A stretch of DNA of 12,524 bases from an uncultured Acidimicrobiales bacterium (GTDB taxonomy: Bacteria; Actinomycetota; Acidimicrobiia; Acidimicrobiales; UBA10347): the NCBI GenBank assembly GCA_937942965.1, contig CALDGN010000136.1:1-12524 (forward strand), written 5' to 3'. Position numbers and translations under genes: made by a program. Shown here in pieces: positions 5,875 to 12,524 of this stretch (its first letter is position 1; each line of letters opens with the position of its first letter). The notes beneath the pieces are model-generated. The model ran no database searches, had not been told where the DNA came from, and was given only the letters and a program-made list of their open reading frames with translations.

Positions 5875-6924
5875 TTACTCGCAGTCGACACACGCGCCAA
5901 CGGCGACGGTGACAGCTCGGGACTTGTGACCAAGCCAGGGTGGAATGACAGCGCCGAAGCCGCCCGCTGGTCCGCCGGCCGCGATCACGATCAGGTGGTC
6001 TGGGTCAGGGAGCGCCTGGTACTCGCGGTCGCCCTTGTCCCCTACGACGGCGCCCTTTCCGACATCGGCCCACTCACGGCGATGGATGCGTGCCTGCTCA
6101 AACACGTAGGTCCTGATGTCGGCTTTGGTCCAGCCAGCCGCATCGAAATGATCTCGCAGCTGTGGTGGAACGACGATGGCGTAGTTGCCCGGCCAAATCG
6201 AATAGTTCCGCATGTTGGCCCGGATCTCGGCGACGAACGTGTCGAGAATCTGCTCGGGTTCGGTCGTCCACTCGTTCATGATCTGGCGGGGAGCCATCGC
6301 CGCCATGGCCGTGACAGCCGAAGCGTGGGGATCACCGAGCCGTTCGGCGGACACGGAGGGCCACGGGCTGTTCTCTTCGTCCTCGGCCACGCACCAGCTG
6401 ATCTTGCCGGGGTGGCCAAACGTCGAGCGGTCGATCTCACCGGGGCGCACTTCGAACAAGTTGCCAAGCACCAGTCGCACCGCGCGGCCAATCGAGGTCG
6501 AAGCCCGATCCGACGGTCCAAGCGCATTGAACGTGCCCGACATACCGATTTCGTTGCGGATGGGCCCATTCACGATCAGCATCACCGCGCAACCGCCGGT
6601 GCTGGCCGTGGCGCCATGGAGAAGAAACGGCTCTTGCAGCATCGCCGTCAGCGCAGTGACGACAACCGGGAAATGCATCGGCAAGCATCCGGCCATGACC
6701 GCGTTGATCGCGAGCTTCTCGGCCGTCACCGCACGTTGGCGGACCGGCTCGATACCAACGAGGTGCTCGGGCGGAAGCCCTGCCCAGTCCAACATTGCAA
6801 CGACACTGTCCGGCGTCGGTGGCACGATCGGCAACCCGTCACTCCAACCGCGGCTGTGGAAGTGCTCCTGTGCGGCGGCGACATCGGTGACCGTGATTCG
6901 TTCCGAGGTCAAATCAGCCAGCAT
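5875..6924 (-). CDS. UGSC-operon partner protein, 349 aa
   Basis: The second gene of the operon, beginning 14 bp after the ACT-domain gene and ending 4 bp before the first UGSC gene. It is a paralogue of the 360-residue protein at the other end of the selenoprotein pair. The conserved blocks are 'SDGLPIVPPTPDSVVAML' (28-45), 'EKLAINAVMAGC' (69-80), 'LIVNGPIRNEIG' (116-127), 'SIGRAVRLVLGN' (144-155), 'GHPGK' (170-174), 'WCVAEDEENSP' (177-187) and a glycine-rich 'AAGGPAGGFG' near the C-terminus. Conserved cysteines are C80 and C178; an extra C-terminal C-x-x-C ('ACVDCE', C345/C348) is not matched in the paralogue. No signal peptide or membrane segment is visible. I do not recognise an enzyme class. 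Tight linkage suggests it is the dedicated partner or substrate-binding component of the selenoprotein. Confidence 0.87.
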   Translation of the reverse strand: MLADLTSERITVTDVAAAQEHFHSRGWSDGLPIVPPTPDSVVAMLDWAGLPPEHLVGIEPVRQRAVTAEKLAINAVMAGCLPMHFPVVVTALTAMLQEPFLLHGATASTGGCAVMLIVNGPIRNEIGMSGTFNALGPSDRASTSIGRAVRLVLGNLFEVRPGEIDRSTFGHPGKISWCVAEDEENSPWPSVSAERLGDPHASAVTAMAAMAPRQIMNEWTTEPEQILDTFVAEIRANMRNYSIWPGNYAIVVPPQLRDHFDAAGWTKADIRTYVFEQARIHRREWADVGKGAVVGDKGDREYQALPDPDHLIVIAAGGPAGGFGAVIPPWLGHKSRAVTVAVGACVDCE

Positions 6925-6938
6925 GGAGCGAGCTTACG

Positions 6939-7355
6939 TCAGGCGCCTTCGTCCCTAAGACTCTCAATTGCGGCCACGGCGTCATCGGCGCGCTCGACGG
7001 GGACGAGGAGATGGTCGTGATGATGCGCGGCGACCACATTGCATGGGATCCCTTGGTCACCAAGCACTCGAGACACTGCGGCGGTCAGCCCGACTGCTTC
7101 GAGCGCGCTGTGGACATCGAGCGTGAGCCACGCGGCCTCGAACTCGATCGTCGCTCCGAGGTTGGCGGCGGCTTCAACAGTTGCGACGGCCGTGATCCCC
7201 TCGTCCTCGCGGATCAACGCATCGACACCTGAGCTTGCAAGCATCAAGCGAGCGGCTTCGTCGGGATCGCCCACGGTGAAGAACGTCCAGGTGCCCGCCC
7301 GACGACTGACAGTGATCGATGCGAGCATGACGGCAAGGTCGGTCTCAGCAGCCAT
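6939..7355 (-). CDS. ACT-domain protein (ACT_3/ACT_7 type)
   Basis: A 138-residue protein with two tandem ACT-like halves. Residues about 8-65 include 'TWTFFTVGD' and 'REDEGITAVAT'; residues about 68-135 include 'AAWLTLDVHSALEAVGLTAA' and 'CNVVAAHHHDHLLVPVERA', a strongly conserved pattern of this small family. ACT domains usually bind amino acids or similar small ligands and act as regulatory modules. Here it is the first gene of the selenoprotein operon and diverges from the MDR gene, so it might sense a ligand linked to the pathway; this is inference. ATG at 7355 is taken as the start; ATG at 7328 is a shorter option. No ribosome site is visible before either, so the transcript may be leaderless. 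It ends in TGA with no SECIS-like hairpin noted, so that UGA should be an ordinary stop. Confidence 0.87.
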   Translation of the reverse strand: MAAETDLAVMLASITVSRRAGTWTFFTVGDPDEAARLMLASSGVDALIREDEGITAVATVEAAANLGATIEFEAAWLTLDVHSALEAVGLTAAVSRVLGDQGIPCNVVAAHHHDHLLVPVERADDAVAAIESLRDEGA

Positions 7356-7357
7356 CG

Positions 7358-7392
7358 GCGCACCGTACCGCTACTACCGTGACCCGGTGCGC
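7358..7392. repeat. Interrupted inverted repeat in the divergent promoter gap (possible operator)
   Basis: GCGCACCG (7358-7365) and CGGTGCGC (7385-7392) are perfect reverse complements separated by 19 bases. They fill most of the 55-bp gap between the divergent ACT-domain and MDR genes. Arm centres are 27 bp apart, so a regulator binding there could affect both transcripts. The right arm contains a GTG (7387) that is an alternative MDR start. Confidence 0.4.
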
Positions 7393-7410
7393 AGCGAACT
7401 TCCCGACACG

Positions 7411-8466
7411 ATGGCGGCCGTCCACCTGCTCGGCCACGGTGGCTATGACCAGCTCGTGTACCGAACCGACGTTCCTCGGCCGACGCCCGGCCCGGGCGAG
7501 GTCTTGATTCGCACCGCTGGTGCCGGTGTGAACAACACCGACGTAAACACCCGCATTGGCTGGTACTCAAAGTCGGTCAGCGGGGCGACGGACTCGACCG
7601 AAGCTGCGGCCGACGACGATGGCGCATGGTCGGACAACCCAATCCAGTTTCCGCGCATTCAAGGAGCGGACTGTTGTGGCTACGTGGTCGACGTCGGCGA
7701 AGGTGTCGATGCTGCCCGCATCGGCGAACGGGTACTTCCTCGCACGATGCAAGATCCGTTCACGCTCGATCCGGATCGGCCGACCGCAACGATCGTCTTC
7801 GGTTCTGAGCTCGATGGTGGCTTCGCGGAGTACGCCGTCTGCCGCTCAAGCGAGGCGTACGCGATCAAGAGCGACTGGAGCGATGTCGAGTTGGCGTCGA
7901 TCCCCTGCGCCTGGTCGACGGCTGAGGGCATGCTTGAGCGAGCATCGGTCGGCGCCGACCGGGTGCTGATCACCGGCGCGTCTGGCGGCGTCGGCTCGGC
8001 GGCAGTGCAGCTCGCGAAGCGCCGCGGCGCTGAAGTCATCGCCATATGCGGCCAAGCGAAAGCCGACCAGGTGCAAGAGCTTGGCGCCGACCAAGTGATC
8101 GACCGCAATGCCTCGCTCCGAGATGCCATCGGTGAAAGCAGCGTCGATGTCGTCGTCGACCTCGTCGCCGGCCCGGGCTTCGCAGATCTCACAACGGTGC
8201 TTCGGCCCAATGGCCGGTACACCGTGTCCGGGGCCATTGGTGGTCCGATCGTCGAACTCGACATTCGCGATGTGTACCTCAAGGACCTCAACTTCTTCGG
8301 CAGCACCTGGCAGAGCCACGACGTCTTCGCGAACCTCGTCGGCTACATCGAGCGCAACGAGGTCCGTCCGACGGTCGCGGCGACCTACCCGCTAGCTGAC
8401 ATCGTCGACGCCCAGGAGCACTTCGGCCGCAAGGACTTTGTCGGCAAGATCGTCCTGACCCCGTAG
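7411..8466 (+). CDS. MDR-superfamily NAD(P)-dependent oxidoreductase (quinone-oxidoreductase/alcohol-dehydrogenase-like)
   Basis: A 351-residue medium-chain dehydrogenase/reductase. The N-terminal GroES-like catalytic domain contains 'GPGEVLIRT' (27-35), 'NNTDVNTRIGWYSK' (41-54) and 'IQGADCCGYVVDVGEGV' (83-99). The Rossmann cofactor domain has 'VLITGASGGVGSAAVQLAKR' (185-204). The structural-zinc cysteine cluster of classical alcohol dehydrogenases is not seen, so this is probably a zinc-independent, NADPH-type reductase. ATG at 7411 gives the usual family opening ('MAAVHLLGHGGYDQLVY'); GTG at 7387 is possible and would add eight residues. The gene diverges from the selenoprotein operon and is followed 36 bp later by the formamidase-like gene, with which it may be co-transcribed. 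The substrate cannot be read from sequence. Confidence 0.88.
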   Translation: MAAVHLLGHGGYDQLVYRTDVPRPTPGPGEVLIRTAGAGVNNTDVNTRIGWYSKSVSGATDSTEAAADDDGAWSDNPIQFPRIQGADCCGYVVDVGEGVDAARIGERVLPRTMQDPFTLDPDRPTATIVFGSELDGGFAEYAVCRSSEAYAIKSDWSDVELASIPCAWSTAEGMLERASVGADRVLITGASGGVGSAAVQLAKRRGAEVIAICGQAKADQVQELGADQVIDRNASLRDAIGESSVDVVVDLVAGPGFADLTTVLRPNGRYTVSGAIGGPIVELDIRDVYLKDLNFFGSTWQSHDVFANLVGYIERNEVRPTVAATYPLADIVDAQEHFGRKDFVGKIVLTP

Positions 8467-8502
8467 CCAACCAGCTGGGGCACTCTGAGTAGTGTCGAGC
8501 GC

Positions 8503-9969
8503 ATGCTCGACGCGTACTGCTGGCCACAAAGCGGACAGGCCGGTGATCGCATCGGTCTCTCGATCTCGGGCGATGTCGGTTCGTGCACGATCGAGATCCT
8601 GCGAGTCGGCGAGCAGGTCAAGACGGTGCAGACGATCGGCGATGTCGCCGTGGACATCCAACCGGTCCCCGACGACGTGGCCGAGGCCGGCTGCGGTTGG
8701 GACACGTCGGTGCAGGTCGTCATCGACGACAACTGGCAGACCGGGTTCCATCTGGTGCGCGTCACCGCAACCAACGGCGAGACGTGCGATGCGTTCCTGG
8801 TCGTGCGCCCATCTACACCAGGCGACACGCTGCTAGTGCTGTCAACCTCGACGTGGGCCGCGTACAACGACTGGGGCGGACCGAGCTTCTACACGGGCGG
8901 GCACCGGTCCTCGCAGCAGCGACCACTCCCCCAAGGCTTTCTCGACAAGCCACGTCCCGAGTACTTCCGGATGGCGAGCTACCTCGACATGTCGCGAGAC
9001 GACCGGCGTGGACACTTCGCCGACTACTCGCTCTGGTCAAGTGCCGCGGGCTTCGCAAACTGGGAACGCCTCTTCGTGGAATGGGCCGAACGAGAGGGTC
9101 TGGCACTCGACTATGCGACGAGCCTCGACCTCGCCCAAGAGCCAGAGCTCTTGGACTCGTACTCGACCTACATCAGCGTCGGACACGACGAGTACTGGTC
9201 GGCTGCGATGCGTGACCACGTCGAAGGCTGGGTCGAACGAGGCGGCCACGCGGTGTTCCTGTCAGGAAACACCGCGTTTTGGCAGGTCCGGTTCGAGGGC
9301 GCCGACGACCACCAAGTCGTCGGCTACAAGCTCGACTTCGCGCTCGATCCAGTCGTCGGTACGGACCAGGAGCACACAGTCTCGACGATGTGGAGCGATC
9401 CGTTGACGGGGCGGCCCGAGTCAGAGATGACTGGCGTGACCTTCACACGCGGCGGCTACGCCCATGTCCGCCACGCGCCCCGTGGCACGGGCGGCTACAC
9501 GGTCTGGCAGCCCGACCACCCGTTCTTCGAGGGGGTCGATCTCATCGCCGGCGACGTGCTCGGCGGCGATCCGGTCATCGTCGGCTACGAGTGCGACGGA
9601 TGCGAGCTCGCGCTGGTCGATGGGCGTCCCGTCGCCACCGGCGAGGGTGGAACGCCGGACAACTTCATCGTGCTCGGCACGGCGCCCGCCCACCTGTGGG
9701 CGACCGAAGAGGGCGCGCCAGGACTCCCCGACACCTATGTCGGTGAGCTCAACTGGGTCGCCGAGCGGCTTGGCGGAGCCGACACCCCCGAGAATCGCTC
9801 GAAATACGGCAGCGGCCGGGCGGTCATGGGCTGTTTCGAACGCGGCGCCGGATCGGTCTTCACCGCCGGATGCACCGACTGGGCCTATGGATTGGTAGAC
9901 GAGCGGGTCAGCCAGGTGACCCGGAACATCATCGGCAAACACGCAGTGTTCACCGCCGACGACGACTAA
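8503..9969 (+). CDS. N,N-dimethylformamidase large-subunit-like protein
   Basis: A 488-residue protein resembling the C-terminal (catalytic) part of the N,N-dimethylformamidase large subunit. Residues about 1-105 are a beta-rich N-terminal region. The core then carries 'VLSTSTWAAYNDWGG' (112-126) and the hallmark 'VGHDEYWSAAMRDHVEGW' (206-223), followed by 'GGHAVFLSGNTAFWQVRFE'. Characterised DMFases are amidohydrolases with a mononuclear iron held by two Tyr and one Glu; Tyr and Glu candidates sit in these motifs, but exact matching needs an alignment. The known large subunit is longer and works with a small subunit; no small-subunit gene is seen nearby, so the substrate may not be dimethylformamide. 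The ATG at 8503 lacks a strong ribosome site. No signal peptide. The gene ends 28 bp before the convergent polymerase gene. Confidence 0.82.
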   Translation: MLDAYCWPQSGQAGDRIGLSISGDVGSCTIEILRVGEQVKTVQTIGDVAVDIQPVPDDVAEAGCGWDTSVQVVIDDNWQTGFHLVRVTATNGETCDAFLVVRPSTPGDTLLVLSTSTWAAYNDWGGPSFYTGGHRSSQQRPLPQGFLDKPRPEYFRMASYLDMSRDDRRGHFADYSLWSSAAGFANWERLFVEWAEREGLALDYATSLDLAQEPELLDSYSTYISVGHDEYWSAAMRDHVEGWVERGGHAVFLSGNTAFWQVRFEGADDHQVVGYKLDFALDPVVGTDQEHTVSTMWSDPLTGRPESEMTGVTFTRGGYAHVRHAPRGTGGYTVWQPDHPFFEGVDLIAGDVLGGDPVIVGYECDGCELALVDGRPVATGEGGTPDNFIVLGTAPAHLWATEEGAPGLPDTYVGELNWVAERLGGADTPENRSKYGSGRAVMGCFERGAGSVFTAGCTDWAYGLVDERVSQVTRNIIGKHAVFTADDD

Positions 9970-9976
9970 AGCCGCT

Positions 9977-10005
9977 CAGGCAGATTGCCTGCCTTCGTTA
10001 GGCAG
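9977..10005. terminator. Overlapping short hairpins between convergent genes, possible bidirectional terminator
   Basis: CAGGCA-GAT-TGCCTG (9977-9991) can form a 6-bp stem, and CTGCC-TTCGTTA-GGCAG (9989-10005) can form a competing 5-bp stem. They lie between the formamidase-like stop and the polymerase stop codon, which is inside the second hairpin loop. Position suits a shared terminator, but no T-run follows on either strand, so this is weak. Confidence 0.35.
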
Positions 10006-12382
10006 CATCGATCGTCGTGACGATGTCTGCGTCGGCAAGCGAGGTTCGGATGTCGACGTCCGCCGCAGGTCGCACGTCAGGGCAGAAACGAAGCGACGCC
10101 TGTTCGAGCGCGTGGCGGACTGCTCGGGCGACCGCTGGTGCTTCGGTGCGGTCACACTCGACGACGACTGAATCGTGCACCGTTTGCACCGGCCGAGCGG
10201 TCGGCAGGTCCCACAGCGAGTCGTGGAGGCGGGCATACGCATCGAGCATGATGTCGGCGACGCCGCCTTGGATCGGTGCGTTGCGCCAGGCGTTAACCAT
10301 CGCTCGGACCCGCTCGCGAGCGGCACGGTTCAAGAATGCGTTGGCGACATCGTCTCCGGCTTCAGCGGCGATGGCCTCGATGTAGCGCCGCCGTAGTGAC
10401 CGGTCCTCGAACTGGCGCCCGAGCTCTTTACGGCTCGGAGGCGACGCTCGGTCCCACAGCACCAGGCCGTGCTCGGCCTCGAACCGTGAGCGCACGCTGA
10501 CCAGCGTCGCATCTGACGCTTCGATCGCTTCGCACGCCGCGAGTAGGAACAGCCGATCGACATGCAGATTGAACTGCTGGCGGCGTCCTGCCACGGTGCG
10601 GCTTGCGAACGTGAACGGCTCGTTGTCGTCGACCAGCGCAACGGGAGCCGAGAACTGCATGACCCAGGCCACGTGATCGATCGTGGCTGACCCGATCTCG
10701 CCCGCGTCAGGATGTTGAACGGCGGCGACTTCTTCGGGATTCGGCCAGCGGCGCTGGCTTTGGCGAAATGCCCGGCGGATCGACGAGATCTCGGCGAAGC
10801 TTCGAGCCAGTCGTAGAGTCGGCGCCCATTCGATGCGGTTCGTGGTTCTGCTGATCGATTCGATCTCCGAGATTCGGCCCTGGGCCCAGGCGGTGGTTCC
10901 GGGGTAGGTGCGCCGATATTGAGCGAGCAGCTTGCGGCCCTCGTCGAGCGATGTTGGCGTGCCGTTAGCGGTGAGCGATCGAGCCAGCGCTTCGGCTCCG
11001 GTCCCGTACGCGATGCCGAAGTTCAGCGCTTTGGCCATCTGGCGCAGCTGTTTGAAGCGGCCCGGGTCCGATGCGGCGAGTTCATCAGCGTCGAAGCCGA
11101 ACATCGAGGCCGCGGTTGCAACATGCACGTCTTCGCCTCGCTCAAACGCGGCCTTGAGCGGTGCGTCTTCGGCGACTTGAGCAAGGAATCGCAGCTCGGC
11201 TTGGCTCAGGTCAGCATGAACGAAGACTCGATCGGCGCCGGGCCGAACGTGTGGCTTCATCCGAGGCGTGAAGTTCTGGGCATTCGGATTGCGGCTCGCA
11301 AGCCGGCCGGTGTTCGTGCCGACCACCTGCAGGTATTGCGGACGCATGCGCCCGTCACCGTGCACGTGGTCATGCATCGACTCGCCATAGGTGCTCAGGA
11401 TCTTGGCGTAGTTGCGGAACTCGAGGAGCGCTTCGGCGAGCGTTCCGCCGATCTCACGTAGAACGCCAGCGTTGACCGAGTCCTGATCGGTGAGCGGCCG
11501 AGCCGTGCCGTAGCGGCGATGCGTCCACGCTGCGACCTCGGGCTCGCTCCAACGGTTGAGGGCCTGGCGCACCTGCTTATCGCTGGCTGGGTTCCAGTTC
11601 GGTTCGGTGACGTCGTCGAAGAGGCTTCCCTGGCCCCCACCGGTGATCAGGGCGATCCGTCCGACGACGTCGCGATGCTGCGACTCCATCGTTTCGAGTT
11701 CGGCTTTCCAGCCGGGCCAGTCGAACGGAAGGCCCGAGCGCTCCATGCGATCGAGGAACGGGCGCGCGGCCATTTCGATCTCACAGATCATCGTGAGGCC
11801 CGCCGCATCGATCTCTTGTCGCAGCGCATCGGCGACCCACAGCGTCTCGACGGCATCTGCGGCCGCATAGCTGATCTGGTCCGCGGTCAGATCGTCAGTC
11901 GCGGTGTAGCTGAGCTGGGTTGAGCCCTTACCTTCGGCCTGAATGCCGAGATAGTGCTCGGTGGCCCAGGCCAGGCCGTGGTACCACGAGAAGCCGCTGC
12001 GTCCCTGGTGAATGAGCGCGTCCGCGAGTTGGGCATCCCACCATCGCAACCCGCGAGTCACATCGTCGCTGGCGTACACCGCGTCGTCGATCACTCGTGC
12101 GTCGAAGTTCGCATTCCACGCATCGGCCGTTACTCCGTCGAAAAGCGGCGCGAGCCGTTGCGGGTCGAGGTCCCGAGCGTCGACCACAAAGGCAAGCTCT
12201 TCGCCCGCGCGATCTCGGGTCGCAACGGACGCGACTCGAAGCCGCCCAGCCCGGGGCCCGTCAATGGGCGTCTCGGTGTCGATCGCAACGTTCACGGCGC
12301 CAGCAAGCGCCGTCGCAAGCTTGTCGAGACCCTGCTCGTCGACGACGAGCGTGACAGGAATGCTGGACGGGTCACGCGACAT
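9998..12382 (-). CDS. Family-A DNA polymerase with 3'-5' exonuclease domain and large insertions
   Basis: A 794-residue DNA polymerase. Residues about 8-195 form a DEDDy proofreading exonuclease: D35/E37 in 'AIDTETPIDG', D94 in 'NANFDARV', Y172/D176 in 'YAAADA'. Residues about 200-794 are the polymerase: 'NTGRLASRNPNAQN' (357-370), motif A 'DLSQAELR' (D391, E396), motif B 'RQMAKALNFGIAYG' with R447, K451, F455 and Y459, the Q-helix 'NAPIQGGVAD' (701-710), and motif C 'QTVHDSVVVE' (H736, D737). There is no N-terminal 5'-nuclease domain, so it is not a complete PolA. Motif C reads HDS where HDE is usual. About 246 residues separate Y459 from the Q-helix Gln, against about 83 in E. coli Pol I, so some 160 extra residues lie on both sides of 'VAGRRQQF'. 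Main catalytic residues are intact, so it is likely active, perhaps in repair. A phage origin is possible but unsupported by neighbours. Confidence 0.9.
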   Translation of the reverse strand: MSRDPSSIPVTLVVDEQGLDKLATALAGAVNVAIDTETPIDGPRAGRLRVASVATRDRAGEELAFVVDARDLDPQRLAPLFDGVTADAWNANFDARVIDDAVYASDDVTRGLRWWDAQLADALIHQGRSGFSWYHGLAWATEHYLGIQAEGKGSTQLSYTATDDLTADQISYAAADAVETLWVADALRQEIDAAGLTMICEIEMAARPFLDRMERSGLPFDWPGWKAELETMESQHRDVVGRIALITGGGQGSLFDDVTEPNWNPASDKQVRQALNRWSEPEVAAWTHRRYGTARPLTDQDSVNAGVLREIGGTLAEALLEFRNYAKILSTYGESMHDHVHGDGRMRPQYLQVVGTNTGRLASRNPNAQNFTPRMKPHVRPGADRVFVHADLSQAELRFLAQVAEDAPLKAAFERGEDVHVATAASMFGFDADELAASDPGRFKQLRQMAKALNFGIAYGTGAEALARSLTANGTPTSLDEGRKLLAQYRRTYPGTTAWAQGRISEIESISRTTNRIEWAPTLRLARSFAEISSIRRAFRQSQRRWPNPEEVAAVQHPDAGEIGSATIDHVAWVMQFSAPVALVDDNEPFTFASRTVAGRRQQFNLHVDRLFLLAACEAIEASDATLVSVRSRFEAEHGLVLWDRASPPSRKELGRQFEDRSLRRRYIEAIAAEAGDDVANAFLNRAARERVRAMVNAWRNAPIQGGVADIMLDAYARLHDSLWDLPTARPVQTVHDSVVVECDRTEAPAVARAVRHALEQASLRFCPDVRPAADVDIRTSLADADIVTTIDAA

Positions 12383-12427
12383 TGCGCCACGACCCTATGG
12401 CACGGGAATGATCACTCGCAGCCAGTG

Positions 12428-12524
12428 TCAGCCGGCCTTGAGATCGGCCTCGATGAATTCGGCGTCGGTGCGAGGGCCTTGCCCGTCGCGGCTCGACTCT
12501 TGGCCACGCAATTCAACCCGCCGG
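12428..12524 (-). CDS. C-terminal end of an unidentified protein, truncated by the window edge
   Basis: On the minus strand an open frame enters at the right edge and runs 31 codons to TGA at 12430-12428, ending '...PRTDAEFIEADLKAG'. The composition (acidic/basic mix, GC-rich third positions) looks like coding sequence, and it ends 45 bp before the polymerase ATG on the same strand, so the two may be co-transcribed. The piece is too short to name. The plus-strand frames here look like shadows. The 45-bp gap holds nothing I can name. Confidence 0.5.
   Translation of the reverse strand, partial: RRVELRGQESSRDGQGPRTDAEFIEADLKAG

Noticed and set aside
5851..7020. 389-codon plus-strand ORF and other long plus-strand ORFs (such as 3955-4881 and 4535-5008) opposite the selenoprotein operon
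   Set aside because: They are antisense shadows caused by GC-rich codon bias. Their translations are Arg/His-rich without domain motifs, while the minus strand gives conserved families.
9998..12382. Polymerase gene as evidence of a prophage
   Set aside because: Family-A polymerases with odd architecture occur in phages, but no integrase, capsid, terminase or attachment site is present and the flanking genes are ordinary metabolic genes.

Overview
The window is GC-rich with strong G/C bias at third codon positions, and its genes match families common in high-GC Actinobacteria. An Acidimicrobiia-type (Ilumatobacter-like) origin is my best guess, from gene content and codon use only. There are no RNA genes, insertion sequences, CRISPR arrays or clear phage modules. 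Nearly the whole window is coding, and several neighbouring genes overlap or lie only a few bases apart.

Left part (1-3689): a truncated gamma-butyrobetaine-hydroxylase-like, TauD-type dioxygenase gene (minus strand) diverges from an IclR-family regulator gene (plus). Between them is a perfect 17-bp inverted repeat that looks like the regulator's operator. A membrane-anchored GGDEF-EAL cyclic-di-GMP protein follows on the plus strand. Its 3' end overlaps, tail to tail, the last gene of the operon described next.

Centre (7355 down to 3664, minus strand): a tight five-gene operon. In transcription order it holds an ACT-domain protein, a 349-residue conserved protein with 'DGLP' and 'GHPGK' motifs, a first UGSC selenoprotein, a second UGSC selenoprotein, and a 360-residue paralogue of the 349-residue protein. 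Both selenoprotein genes carry an in-frame UGA inside the signature U-G-S-C. In each, a bacterial-type SECIS hairpin can be drawn just downstream, with its loop about 20 nt from the UGA. Standard gene calling breaks each of them into two short ORFs, so they are easily missed. The layout, partner-UGSC then UGSC-partner, suggests duplication of a two-gene selenium-dependent redox module. This is the most interesting system in the window. Its reaction is not known to me.

Right part (7411-12524): a zinc-independent MDR (quinone-oxidoreductase-like) dehydrogenase diverges from the operon, across a 55-bp gap spanned by an 8+8 bp inverted repeat. It is followed 36 bp later by an N,N-dimethylformamidase-large-subunit-like protein. 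Convergent to these is a family-A DNA polymerase with a proofreading exonuclease domain, no 5'-nuclease domain, large insertions in the fingers/palm region, and an unusual HDS in motif C. The last 31 codons of another minus-strand gene enter at the right edge.

The dioxygenase, selenoproteins, MDR enzyme and formamidase-like hydrolase together look like a catabolic or redox island. The idea that they handle a nitrogen-containing substrate (carnitine- or betaine-like, or an amide) is inference from neighbourhood alone.
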